The notes beneath the pieces were generated by a model. The model searched no databases. It was not told the origin of the DNA and saw only the letters and a program-made list of their open reading frames with translations. Below, in pieces: positions 1 to 11,238 of a stretch of DNA of 64,000 nt (position 1 is its first letter; the number at the start of each line of letters is the position of its first letter). Origin of the DNA: Cranoglanis bouderius (lineage: Eukaryota > Chordata > Actinopteri > Siluriformes > Cranoglanididae); contig CM042548.1 of the NCBI GenBank assembly GCA_023630585.1, forward strand, positions 3,884,527-3,948,526, given 5' to 3'. The position numbers were made by a program, and so were the translations under genes.

Positions 1-379
1 CAGGGCCAGAAAAAATGTAAACAAAATCTTTAAAATAACAAACTAACCAGGGTCCATCGCATGGCAGTACCGTAAATCACTTTTTTTTTCTTTTTTTTTT
101 GTACCTCTGAACGATGTAATTACTACAGATGTATAAACACTTTTAAACATTACAAACTGCACCTTTAAATGGTTGAGTACTTATTTTGACATACCATTAG
201 AAGAATGTGGTTTGGGACATAACTGAAGCTTCTGGCCCTGCATGGGTCATGCAGTGTAGAGTGGTTAGTATGCTTTTCTGAATTGGACTCATGCCAAAAC
301 CTCTAGGATTAGCATAATTAAATGCTAATAAAATGCACATCACATTCTGAATATGTCTAAAACTGTGCTTGTGCTTTCT

Positions 380-383
<4 letters not shown>

Positions 384-427
<44 letters not shown>
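384..427 (+). repeat. (CT)n microsatellite in chrne 3' UTR
   Basis: About 22 CT units, read as (GA)n in the chrne transcript. It begins about 50 bp after the stop codon. Confidence 0.9.
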
Positions 428-432
<5 letters not shown>

Positions 433-477
433 TCTCTTTTTTGTGAGAGACCAGCAGCAGCAGGAACGCCTCACCCT

Positions 478-2812
478 TTACTCGGGAACGTATTTTTTAT
501 TTTCCCCGGAGAAAGGGTACTCTGGAACCTGGTTGAAATGACCCATGAGGAAGATGGCCACCGTTCCGATGGAAAAGAGCAAGATGGCAGCCCAGAAGCA
601 GACTTTATCGATCATCTTGCCGATCAACACCCAGCTCTCCATCTCCTAAGGACGAGAGCGAAGAAGAGGAATGATAAAAGCACAAGAAATTTTAAAAAAA
701 AGAAGAAGAAGAAATCAAATAAACACACATACACACACTTACAGAGCCAATGTCGTTCTGTTCCCTTGTGTTTTCTGCAATGAAGTTGCAGGCGTCCACA
801 CACTCTTTGATCTCTGGTGCTGCTTGCGCCAAACTTTTATATAGGCTGGCCGTGGTGCTCACATCTATAGCGTCCACTAGAGGGAGACAAACACACAACA
901 CACACGCACATAAACACAAGAAACCCAGCCACTGGCTGTGACGTCAACGAATGTTGACGTTTCCTAATATGGCGGAATCCGTGGAAGTTCTGTTAGCGGT
1001 TGATGCTAAATATAATTATGGTGAAATTTTAGCTGTATATTGCCTCTTTTTAGTCATTTACAAACACATCTGAGGGAAATGTTCCTATTCCAGACCGTTT
1101 TGCATTGTTTCTGCTGTAACATTGCCTTTACTTTATCTATATAAATAAATAAATCACTGACAGGTCATTTGTCTGTAAGGTCTAATCATCTGTCTGTCTG
1201 TCTGGCTGTTCTGTGTTTCTGTCAGTCAGCTAGTTTGTCTTTATATCTGTCTGTCTTTCTCTGTGTCTGTTTGTCTGTCACCTGTCCATCTGTTATTCAT
1301 CCACCTGTCTGTCTTTCTGTTTATCAAGCTGTCACTCTGTATCTGTCATCTGTCTGCCTATCATCCATTTTTCTGTCTATCATCCATCAGTCTCTCTGTT
1401 GTCCCATTTGTCTGTCTTTCTATCATCTGTCTGTTCATCTATTGTCTGCCTGTCTGTTATTCATCTGTCTCTCTCTTTATCATTTATCCATCTGTCTGTC
1501 TATCTGTTTGTCTATCATCATCCATCTGTCTGTCTATTATTCATCTGTGTCTCTGTCTTTCTTATCTATCTGTCTGTCCATCTATTGTCTGTCTGTCTAT
1601 CATCCATCCATCTGTTTGTCTGTCTGCCTTTATATATGTCTGTCTGTCCAGCTATCATCCATCCGTCCTTCTGTCATTCTTCTGTCTGTAAGTCAATCAG
1701 TCAGTCTGTCTGTCTATCATCATGAACTGAGTAGACGGGGTGTGTACCAAATGATCGCGTGAGTCCATGTCTCTCTCTCTGCTTGTCGAACATCATCTCG
1801 CTCCTCGGGTGCTTCAGCACGTACTCCTCTGCCCGCTGCATCAGGCCAAATGAGCTGCGTCTCCTCTCCCTTACTCCATCCATCCCTCCAGCTTCCTCTC
1901 CCTCGTCCACCAGAGGGGTCATACCCAGGAACCGAGGGATCACCTCCAGGAAAATCTGACAAATAAATGACAAAGACATTGCTTAAAAGATCAGCAACAT
2001 ATTGTAGTATTGCATCATACACATATACTGTACATATTGTTACATACATGTTCATAAATAACACATCAACTAAGACATATAGTTCGGACGTACGTGTTTG
2101 ATTTTGCGAGGCATGGCGTGTGTGCTTGGGGTCCGGCAGGAGTAGTTGAGAACAATGATGCAGTTTGTGACGATGAGTGTAGTGACGGACATGACGAAGA
2201 TCAGGTACCTGAGAGGATGATTCCAAACTTTTAACCAGCACAGAAATTAAGCACAGCCCATAACTGTTTTGGGGGGAAAAAAACATTTCATATTGATGCA
2301 CCATGCTAAACAAAAGGGCTAAAGGAAACACAATATTCACACACGGAGACTCACTTTCCGATAAGAGGTACAGAGAGAGACGTTTCTGGAATCTTCTGAG
2401 CGATCAGAAAGAGGAAGACAGTCTGAGCCAGGAGGACGGAGATGGACACAGTTATTTTCTGTCCTCCCGCTAGAAGAGAAAGTCAGGGAGAAAGAAAGAA
2501 AGAAGGAAAGAAAAATAAAACCAACCAAAAACAAATAAATAAATAAATAGAAAAAGGAGACAGGAAGGAAAAAAATATGTGTAAGAGAAAGAAAGAAAAA
2601 AAGAAATACAAAGTAATGTAGAGATACGATTAAATCAAAAAGGAAAAAATGAAGAACGAAAAGTAAACTCAAGAAGGAAAAAAATAAAGAACAACCAATG
2701 AACCAGTGACAAAGAAAGAAAGAAAGAAAAATTAAAGCAAGAAGAAAAATGAAAGGAGCAATGACAAAGAAAAAAAGAAAATCTTAAATAAGTATTTAAG
2801 ACACACACACCC

Positions 2813-2880
<68 letters not shown>

Positions 2881-4814
2881 CCTTAGCGGGCATGAAGTAG
2901 GCCAGTACGACGAGTGAGGAGATAAGCGAGCAGGGCAGGATGATGTTGATGATGTAGAAGAGGGGTTTCCTCTGGATAATGAGGTTGAAATAGACCTCCT
3001 GGTACTCCAGGTCATCCGGGGAATAGCGTGGGTTGGTAAGTTTGCGTGCCGGCCGATGCTTGATAGCCCACTCACCGTTTTCTGCACAGACACACGATTG
3101 GCTGAGGTCTAGTTGGTGTAAATATGCGATTGGACAGATATCTGCTTATCTAGAACAGTTTTAGTTCTCCAGGACATTTGAATAAGTAGGGATGTTCGTG
3201 TTACCAGTGAAGGCCTCAGGGTCAATATCCACCCACTCAATGGGCTTGTTGGTTGTGCTATTGATGGCCAAGATCATGTTGATCTCGTTAGCGCTGTATG
3301 TCTGAGACCTATCAAATACAGCCAAGAAATGAAAAATCAATACGTTCAATACAAAATCAAATATTCTGTTGATTGTTTATTTGTCATTTGTCTTCACTTC
3401 TAATGTGTTGATTGAGATGTAGGGCTGAAATGGTAGAAACATTGACAGTCTAATAACCATACAATAGAATTTTCCAGTTTTCCAGATACCAAAAAAATAT
3501 GCTTTCAACTATTTTTCAAATGCAAACTGCTAGAAGATTTAACTTATTAACATTAACTTTTAAGCAATGTTGAATATTTAATTCTGATTGATCCAAAGAT
3601 GTTGAGTAAATTTCTATAACAGCAGCTCGGACAGTAGTTCTGACTACAAGGTAAATCACACGGACATTTGATATAAATGTTAAAAAAAAATAATACATGA
3701 GCAAATGTTTATATGGTGACGTTTTCCATAAGGAGGCTTCTACATAATCTCTTTGGAAGGAGTCTGCAGTGTCAGCGCTTTGCAACAGTCAGAGGTAAAG
3801 CTGCAACATTACGTTTCCCAGTCAGAGTAAAGTGACTTTGCGTTTTTGTGGTTTCTTGGTAACAACACGCAATGCATTTTCTGTCTTTTTAACTTCAAGA
3901 GAGAGAAAAGACAGGCTGATGAAGGAATGACTGTTTGTGAGGGAACAGCGTAAGTGATGACAGGAACTAAATTGTTTCATTTACATTCACAACATTAACT
4001 GTGCATAAATAAATGGATAAAAAGTATGACCTGTCATGTCATTAATAAAAACATGTAATTGTTGGCAGATTACTATGGTATAAAAGGAATAAAACACTTA
4101 AGGCAGGTCATAAAAGACCTAAAAGACATAAGACATTCTGTTTTCGGAAAATAATCAGCTTTGGTGTGGTAACTCTGCTTCATCACACAACCCTGTCATT
4201 GATTATTTTCCTACAACAGCTCAATGGAAATGTTTTATTCCTTACCTGTTAATCACCCATGTGCTCCGATCACAGGTAAAGGTAATATTTAAATACATAG
4301 TCAACACTTTTGGCAGAAATTAGCTGGTTTTGAAACTCAGAAATAAAACAAATACAGCCCCGCCCCCAATCCAGTGCTCCCTCCGAAGCCACGCTCCTCC
4401 AAACAATCATGTGCGACAATTTGGCAAGAACCCCTGAATGCTAGTGTGAAATGAGAAAAACTTTCTAGATTAACATGCAAATATAGATGTTTTCCTGTCC
4501 TGATTGGTATGATGTGGTTAGCCCACATGATTCTAGGTAGATATTTTATTACCAGTCGCCAGAATGTGAAGGGAAACTGGGTAAATATTACAAAGTGTTC
4601 TAAAAATTGGTACATTCTAAAATACATGTTGCGTTACTGTGCCTACCTGAAGACCAGAGTGCAGTTTTGCCAGTCGAATGGGAAGTAGGTGATCTCTATA
4701 GCGCAGGTGCTGCGGTAGATGGCTGGGGGCAACCAGTACATTGAGCCATCATGATAGATTAGCACATTAGCATAGTATGCTACATCAAATTTCCCATCAA
4801 TGCTACAGAGAAAA

Positions 4815-4879
<65 letters not shown>

Positions 4880-6495
4880 GAAAAGATTCAACATTAAAAC
4901 TTTTATTGTCAGGCTATTTTTCTGGTAGACTAAAAGGGCACATTTGATGAAGGAATCAGACGACGGTCTTACTTGTTCTCCAGTACTATATCTGGCCGCC
5001 ACACAGTGGTGCAGGGTACACGGAGAATGCTGATTTCGTAGTACTCCGAGATGTTCCATGTCAGGCGATAGTCATTCCATTGCTGAAGCCGGGAGAGTTG
5101 GATAAAAAAGCGATATATAAAAATAACATGAAATCTTACAACGAAAAGATGAAATTCGAAAAGCCAGACGTTAGGATAAATCAAGAGTTTTAAAGTAAAA
5201 TAGCCATTACAGAGTTAAAGTAGATATTACAGAGGATTACTGCTTAAGAAACAGTATAAATATTGGTTTCCATGGTTTCCACACATTCTTAATTGAGTAA
5301 CAGATCCAGGACATTAGCTTATAATTAATTTAATTGCATATTAAAGGTATACACATTCCTTTATTATTATTTTTTAAAAACATTTCTGAGAGGAGAATGA
5401 AACACCTGTTATTCTTTCAATAAACACCAAAGCAAAACTTTTTATTTATTTATTTTTTTTTGGAATGCGTTCATGAATTCTTGAAGCAAAATTAGTTGTA
5501 AATGATGCGCTGTAGTATGCATCCTTTTAGAGATTGGAATACTTTTTTAAGAATTTGTGGTTAGTCCCCCAGTGTTCGGGACTAGCCCAAAACACCGGCC
5601 TGATTACTCACTATCTCAATCCATACATTGGTGGTCAGCGTCTCCTCTTTCTCGTTCTGTTGAATATCGTGGGATATGTGAAGCAAAACAAATATGAATG
5701 AATTATAAATGATATTAAAAACCAACAACATTTACAACAGCTTGATTTGTTTTTTGTTTTCGACGCATTCTGGAAGCTGTCAATAAAAGCAAAGAATGTA
5801 CAACAATTTCTAACCAATCACGACAATAGTGCCTGTTAATCAATTTTCCTAATATTTTCAGAAAGCCTTCCATTGTCACTAGCATTGTTTGGGTGCATGT
5901 TCTTAAATGGAAAGCTGTATTTACTTGGTATTTACATTTATATTTATGGCATTGGCAGATGTCCTTATCAAGAGCAACTTACATTTATCCCATTTATACA
6001 TCTGAGCAGTTGACGGGTAAGGGCCTTACTCAAGAGCCCAACAGTGGCGGCTTGGCAGTGCAGTTCAGTGTTTGAACTCATGACCTTCGCAATCAGTAGT
6101 CCAACATCTTAACCACTGAGCTACCAATGCCACTCAGGAATTTGAGCCAACACCCAGTAAAACTGCAGACTATACCGTTAATTACTGCAAAATGTGTGGT
6201 TTATTAATTTACAGATGATTTATAGATGTAGTGTATGAATTGTGAAGCGAATGTGACAGCAGCCATCTTGTTAATGTATAACACATTGTCTATTTATTAT
6301 GAATTTGGTATTATTAATGTGAAGAATAGATAATGGATATTTGGTGGTTACCAGGGAGATGAGGTTGGTGAGGGTGAGTTTGACCTGAACGTCCACCTTG
6401 TCTTCTGGGTGCCTCGCTGGCCGGATGTTCTTATTGTAGTTCTTAAAAATATGTGCTATGAGCTGAGACTCTTCATTTCCACTGACTGGAGACAG

Positions 6496-6549
<54 letters not shown>

Positions 6550-7867
6550 AGTTGACTTTTACTTGCTGTTGCTCTTTACTAACCAACAGCTTTGTTGAAT
6601 TTTGGATTCTGATTGGTCAGAAGATGTTGATTCGTTTTCTGACAGTGCAGCTGCAAATCACAGGTTTATATTAATATGCTCATTCTAATACATTATTGTT
6701 TCTATAATAACAGCTTGCATATGGACTTGTATGGCGAACACTCCACTTATTATGTTGAAGTTTTCTTTAAGGAGATATTTATTTTGGGTTTATGGATGGG
6801 GTCTCCAGGGTCAGTGCTTTGTAAAAGGCAGTAGAGGTAAAGCTGTAACTTTACATTTTCCAACACAGGAATGTACTCGTGACAGAAGCTTTGTGGTTTC
6901 TCAGTAACATAACAAATTGTGTGTGTGTTTTTTTTTTAAACATATGCATTTCAACATGGAAAAAAGAGACATACTGAAATGATTGTGCATGTCCGGTGCT
7001 AATTTGTATGTATCACCAATACATAACCACATGGTTTTGTTTCTTCTTTTCTTCTCCACAGCATATTAAGGCTTCTTTAGACCTGAATTATTATTTTTCC
7101 CAAAGGTTAGAGTGTTGCCCTGTCACAGTAAAACCTCTGCTCCAGTTATGTCACACTGTCTTCCTGGAGTTTATCTCAACCTAATATGGATTCTCTCCTA
7201 ATCTCTAAAATATTCTGCTGTAAAAGATAAAAAAATGTGTTTCACAGACGTTCTACAACATACATGCAATGGTAAATCCTTAACATTGGCACACTGCCGT
7301 GGTATAAGAACAATAAAATATTTCAGAATATTTCAAATACTTCATGTCCTGTTATTGGAAAATAATTCACTTTGGCATTGTAAGAGAATCACCTCATCAT
7401 TTATTATTTTCCTATAACAGCACGCGCAAAGTGATTTATTCCTTACATAGTGAACATTGAAAACTAAACCAGTAGCAAAGGATATGTACTATTCTGACAG
7501 CTGGAGAGCCAAAATGGTCTAAAATAGAGATGATAGAGATGATCTAAAATAGAGATCCCATTCTAGGACTCTCTCTTCAACACACAGAGATTTACAATAC
7601 CTGCAACGTAACAACTGTTCAGCATGTGATATAGCTGTTAAACTGTTACCGCAGTTAATAATTTTGGTCCAAGTGGGCCAGGTGCAAGATAGATAAAAAG
7701 AGAAAGTAGTAGCAAGGAAGGCTAGAGAGAGAGAGAGAGAGATAGAGCGAAGATGGGGCACTACAGATATGAGCTTCATCCAAAAATCCGTGCCTACCTT
7801 GCACTACTGTGTTCACAAGCGCAGCCACAACCAAACAAGTCCAAATAGACCGGGCCACCATCGCCAT
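478..7867 (-). CDS. chrne: Nicotinic acetylcholine receptor epsilon-type subunit, 12 coding exons, complete
   Basis: Subunit of the muscle pentameric acetylcholine-gated cation channel at the neuromuscular junction. Exons on the minus strand: 7867-7798, 6485-6352, 5656-5612, 5082-4973, 4802-4647, 3308-3205, 3081-2881, 2469-2355, 2208-2094, 1955-1748, 876-743, 645-478. All introns are GT/AG and phases close to 1560 bp (519 aa). Residues 1-23 form a signal peptide. The Cys-loop (C153 to C167, containing FPFDWQNC) is intact. M1 is about 247-269, M2 278-298 (ITVSISVLLAQTVFLFLIAQ), M3 313-334, M4 479-501. N-glycosylation sequons NIS, NCT and NST lie in the ectodomain. It lacks the paired adjacent cysteines of alpha subunits. 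The cytoplasmic loop (RAEEYVLKHPRSE) resembles epsilon more than gamma, while parts of the ectodomain (RPDIVLEN, DIDPEAFTENGEWAI) look gamma-like. The gltpd2 neighbour favours chrne; chrng is the alternative. The start is the first of two in-frame ATGs, before the hydrophobic signal. No AATAAA was seen on the minus strand in bases 1-477, so the 3' end may lie outside the window. Confidence 0.93.
1169..1722 (+). repeat. Degenerate (TCTG/TCTA/TCAT)n tetranucleotide tract in chrne intron 10
   Basis: About 550 bp of imperfect pyrimidine-rich tetranucleotides. It stays open in several frames and gives spurious Cys-Leu-Ser-rich reading frames. These are not genes. Confidence 0.9.
2815..2876 (+). 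repeat. (CA)n microsatellite abutting the chrne exon 7 donor
   Basis: On the transcribed strand this is (TG)n beginning about 5 nt inside the intron, immediately after the donor GTGAG at 2880-2876. Confidence 0.92.
3565..4255 (+). mobile_element. Copy 1 of unclassified interspersed family (family U), in chrne intron 5
   Basis: Shares ordered blocks with copies elsewhere in the window: a left block close to TTCTGATTGGTCAGAAG, then GGAAGGAGTCTCCAGTGTCA, GTAACATGACAAG, GAGGGAATGACTGTTTATAG, GGTATAAGAGGAATAAAACA, and a right block with GGAAAATAATCA and its inverted partner TGATTATTTTCC. No coding capacity was seen. Length is about 690 bp. Confidence 0.65.
4816..4874 (+). repeat. (GA)n microsatellite forming the polypyrimidine tract of chrne exon 5
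   Basis: About 29 units. In the chrne sense strand it is (CT)n ending about 12 nt before the AG of the acceptor at exon start 4802. Confidence 0.92.
5930..6136 (-). mobile_element. tRNA-derived SINE (family B), minus orientation, chrne intron 2
   Basis: Read on the minus strand it starts with a Pol III type A box (TGGTAGCTCAGTGGTTAAG-like) and a B box (GGTCATGAGTTCAAAC). The body then matches the copy at 60439-60626, ending in a segment read as CAGATGTCC/TGCCAATGCC. About 200 bp. Confidence 0.7.
6499..6545 (+). repeat. (GA)n microsatellite forming the polypyrimidine tract of chrne exon 2
   Basis: About 23 units. In sense orientation it is (CT)n ending about 13 nt before the acceptor at exon start 6485. 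Confidence 0.92.
6586..7450 (+). mobile_element. Copy 2 of family U, in chrne intron 1
   Basis: Starts with the left block (GGATTCTGATTGGTCAGAAG at 6603-6622) and ends with the palindromic right block near 7360-7440. The middle (about 6990-7200) does not match other copies and may be a later insertion. Confidence 0.65.
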
Positions 7868-8100
7868 GCTTGGTTGATCGCCACCTTCGACACGTCTGAC
7901 TGAGACTTTGTAAGAAAGAAACATCAAGAGCACTTCTGTCTGAGTGGCTCCTTGCCCTTCCTGAGCTTCAGCTGTTGTTGAGTTCGGCTCAGGTTACACT
8001 CCAACACTTGGCACTGCTCTTAAAGTCAACCCTTTGGTTTGGCCCCTCTTCATCAGGGCCATCATTAGAATGAATTTCGGATCATTATTTCCCACTTGGT
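7868..8100 (-). promoter_or_regulatory. Putative chrne proximal promoter with E-boxes
   Basis: In the 233 bp upstream of the chrne start there are three CANNTG E-boxes: CAGCTG at 7969-7974 and CACTTG at 8005-8010 and 8093-8098. CAGCTG is a preferred site for myogenic bHLH factors, and muscle AChR genes are known to be driven by such sites. The transcription start is not visible, so the assignment is inference. No N-box hexamer is evident this close to the start; the nearest TTCCGG seen is near 10157, more than 2 kb away. Confidence 0.35.
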
Positions 8101-8416
8101 TTATACCTAAATGTGATAGTAGCGATAATGAAAGAATATGTTATCAGGAGCGTTATAGTGCTAATAATACATTTAGGATAGAAGAATATTTACAATAAAT
8201 ATACAGTATTTGCATTAAAATACTGCCATAATAATTCCATATTAAACACAGTGTTAAAGCATGACAAAGTTTCCAAAAAGTTCCTGTGCAGGTTCCTTTA
8301 TAAAGAATCAGAACAAATTTACTGCTGGCTGCAAGGCTCTTGTCCATTTTACCCCACTATGATATAAATAACCAGCACTTTGATTGCCAGGGTCAACGGC
8401 ACAGGAGGTGTGGATT

Positions 8417-8419
<3 letters not shown>

Positions 8420-8493
<74 letters not shown>

Positions 8494-8497
8494 GTGG
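8420..8497 (+). repeat. (TG)n microsatellite
   Basis: About 38 units with one CG interruption near the end. Confidence 0.93.
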
Positions 8498-8570
8498 ACA
8501 TAATTATAAGCTTTGTCAATGTGCAGAGAAAATGGTGAATTATCCTACAAACTTAAATGCTATTAAGTTC

Positions 8571-8634
<64 letters not shown>
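8571..8634 (+). repeat. (AAT)n microsatellite
   Basis: About 21 perfect trinucleotide units just upstream of a SINE. Confidence 0.93.
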
Positions 8635-8638
<4 letters not shown>

Positions 8639-8659
8639 CATTACATAAATTAGCATTTT

Positions 8660-8985
8660 TGCCTTGCAGCTCCAGGGTTGGGGGTTTGATTCTCACCTCC
8701 ACCCTGTGTGTGCAGAGTTTGCGTGTTCTCCCTGTGCTTCAGGGGTTTCTTCCGGGTACTCCGGTTCTCCCTCAGCCCAAAGACATGCGTTGTAGGCTGA
8801 TTGGCATTTCCAAATTGTCTGTAGTGTGTGAGTGTGTGTGTGATTGTGCCCTGCGATGGCTTGGCACCCTGTCCAGGGTGTCCCCTGCCTTGTGCCCAGA
8901 GTCCCCGGGATAGGCTCCAAGCTCCCCCATGACCTGTGTAGGATAAGCGGTATGGAAAATGGACGGATGGCTGGATAATAATATA
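8660..8985 (+). mobile_element. SINE with V-SINE-like core (family A), plus orientation, 5' truncated
   Basis: Starts inside the tRNA-like head (CTCCAGGGTTGGGGGTTTGA is the B-box side). The core follows: GTTCTCCCTGTGCTTC, TTCCGGGTACTCCGGTT, CCAAAGACATGC. This order matches the conserved central domain of vertebrate V-SINEs as I know it. The 3' part (CCTATCCC on the opposite strand, GATAAGCGGTATGG) is shared with the copies at 42386-42713 and 47626-47955. Confidence 0.7.
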
Positions 8986-9529
8986 AAATAATGCAGTTTG
9001 TACAAACATAAAATGCACTTACTCAGACATGTTATGAATTAGATACAGTCTTAATAGACTACTAATAACAGCATAAAAAGACACTAATAATAGGATAGTA
9101 GTCAGATTCTAAATATGTACACTTGAAACTGATTACAGTTCAGAGAAACGTTATGATACCTTAAGAATGTGCTTTAAGGCGTTTTTAGAATATCTTTCGT
9201 GTAAGGTATAAAAAAAACTTGGGGGCATGCTCTTGTAGGAAAATAATTAACGATAAGGTGGTGTGACGTCCATAGTGATCTAGTTCTTATTAAAAAACAT
9301 GTCATACTTTTTAGCTGTCTATATTCTACTGTTGTGGAACGTACGCAAAATAAGTTACACCAAAACAAGACCAGTTGAGAAATGTAGCAACAGTGAATCC
9401 CAGATCTGATACCACTGTGTTATTCAAGAGTTCATTCAGAGTGTACAAGAGTTCATTCAGAACTAGTGATTGCACTTTTATCAGCCTTATCATTTCGGCA
9501 TAATTTATCAGTAGCAATAATCCATAGGG

Positions 9530-9918
9530 AGATACCAGAATGACCGTCTTTCGGATGAGACGTTAAACCGAGGTCCTGACTCTCTGTGGTCATTAAAAAT
9601 CCCAGGCCACTTCTCGTAAAGATTAGGGGTATCACCCTGGTGTCCTGGCGAAATTGCCCTATTGGCCCTTGTCTATCATGGCCCCCTAATAATCTCCATC
9701 CCTGAATTGGCTATATCTCTCCTCTCCACCAATAGCTGGTGTGTGGTGGGCGTTCAGGCTCACTATGGCTGCCGTCGCATCATCCAGGTGGATGCAACAC
9801 ACTGGTGGTGGTTGAGGAGATTTCCCCCCTATACTATGTAAAGCGCTTTGAGTGTCTAGAAAAGCGCTATATAAATGTAACTAATTATTATTATTATTAT
9901 TATTAATATTATTATTAT
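9530..9918 (+). mobile_element. Fish SINE/LINE fragment with L2-type 3' tail and (ATT)n end
   Basis: Contains CGGATGAGACGTTAAACC and GTCCTGACTCTCTGTGGTCA and ends GTAAAGCGCTTTGAGTGTC, AAAAGCGCTATATAAATGTA, then (TTA)n. That tail is typical of L2-clade retroposons and SINEs that share their tail in fishes. Family name not assigned. Confidence 0.65.
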
Positions 9919-11238
9919 TAGTTCCATAAGTAGTGCAACAGTCTGCATATAATGGGGTTAAGTGTCTGAAAGGACATTCACCCATATCGCAGAGTTACTC
10001 TACCAGTCAGTGTTAACAATAATGCGAAAGTATTATTGAACTCACCATTCTGTTTACTGTCGAATCAACATACATGAATGGTGAATAGTCAGAGACATGT
10101 ATTTTACTAGGGGAGAAGCCACTCATGCAAAGAATACTGTGGAGCCGGACGTGGAGTTTCCGGTTACTCTTTCATATCGTGTCTCGGTTTCCACTAGTAT
10201 TTATAGAGCGCTGTAGACAGAGATGTTAGGAATTCACGTTAGATCTAATGACACTTGGATAGAGTAGCCAAGGAAATGTCAGATGATCAGCAGCTGTGTC
10301 TTTTGGCTTGCCCAGTGTACTTAGGGAAAGTAATAAGAGAAACATGATGTTTATTGGTACAAATTTGGATGTTTTTGCTTCTCTGGTTTCCTCCCACCTT
10401 TTTATCTTAGACCAGTCAGAGTCAATAACTCAACAGCACTGTGGTATAAAGAGAATTAATCTGTAATAAAGTCCAGTACAAGACTCTGAATGTTGATTTC
10501 ATTTTTTTTTTTTATTGATTTTTACATTTACCAGACGCAATCCAAACATCAAGGTGAGTAGTCGAAGATTAAGGTCCAAAGGTGGGTACCTGGCAGTGCT
10601 AGTCCATTCACAATATAAGCAAATTAAATGTATTTCTCAAAAAAAAAAAAAAACACCACCAATACAGTTCACTTTCTCACTGAATCTAGATTTGCAAAAA
10701 AAAACAGCAACTGCTGCTCCAGCTATCCTTCAAAAGGCATTCTTTTTAGTCTTTATTTTGCATATGTTGTTTGATTTCAAGGGACATGTTGACAATGACA
10801 ATGAATATTCACTGGCCTCTTGGGTCACTGTTTCTGATATTCATGATATGTCAGGAAAATATGACATGACAAAAGACAAGAGATCTTACCAAGGTGATTC
10901 AGAGTAATAGTATTTGTAATCATGTGCACTAAACAGGGTTGCTATAGGACATTGACTTATAAGCAGCAATTGGTTACATATAACTAATCTATGGACCCAC
11001 AGACTAAACAACCCAACGTGAGGCAGTGAGAGAGTCCATAAAACATTTGGAGTCCACAAACTGTGAAGAGAAGTAAGAAGAGCAGAACTACTTTTTTTTT
11101 TCCATCTCCAGTAAAGAGAAGAATATTTGGTTTTGGAAAGCCAAAGATCTCGATCTTGCAGGAGAAGCATGGACCAGCCTGTGAACATGTGGATATGGAA
11201 GAAAATATTGTAGAGGAGAAGGGAAACAGCAGGGCAGG

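Larger units (their letters stand above)
7868..11238. other. Intergenic region between chrne and gltpd2
   Basis: Divergent intergenic space of 3.4 kb with a (TG)n, an (AAT)n, a V-SINE-like element and an L2-tailed element, listed separately. Between 9920 and 11200 I see no convincing gene. A 61-codon upstream reading frame starting at 11063 overlaps the gltpd2 start in another frame and may sit in its 5' UTR. A short tract near 10515-10600 resembles part of SINE family B. Confidence 0.6.

Noticed and set aside
1169..1762. 197-codon open frame rich in Cys, Leu and Ser
   Set aside because: It is the translation of a degenerate TCTG/TCTA tetranucleotide tract inside chrne intron 10 and stays open in several frames.
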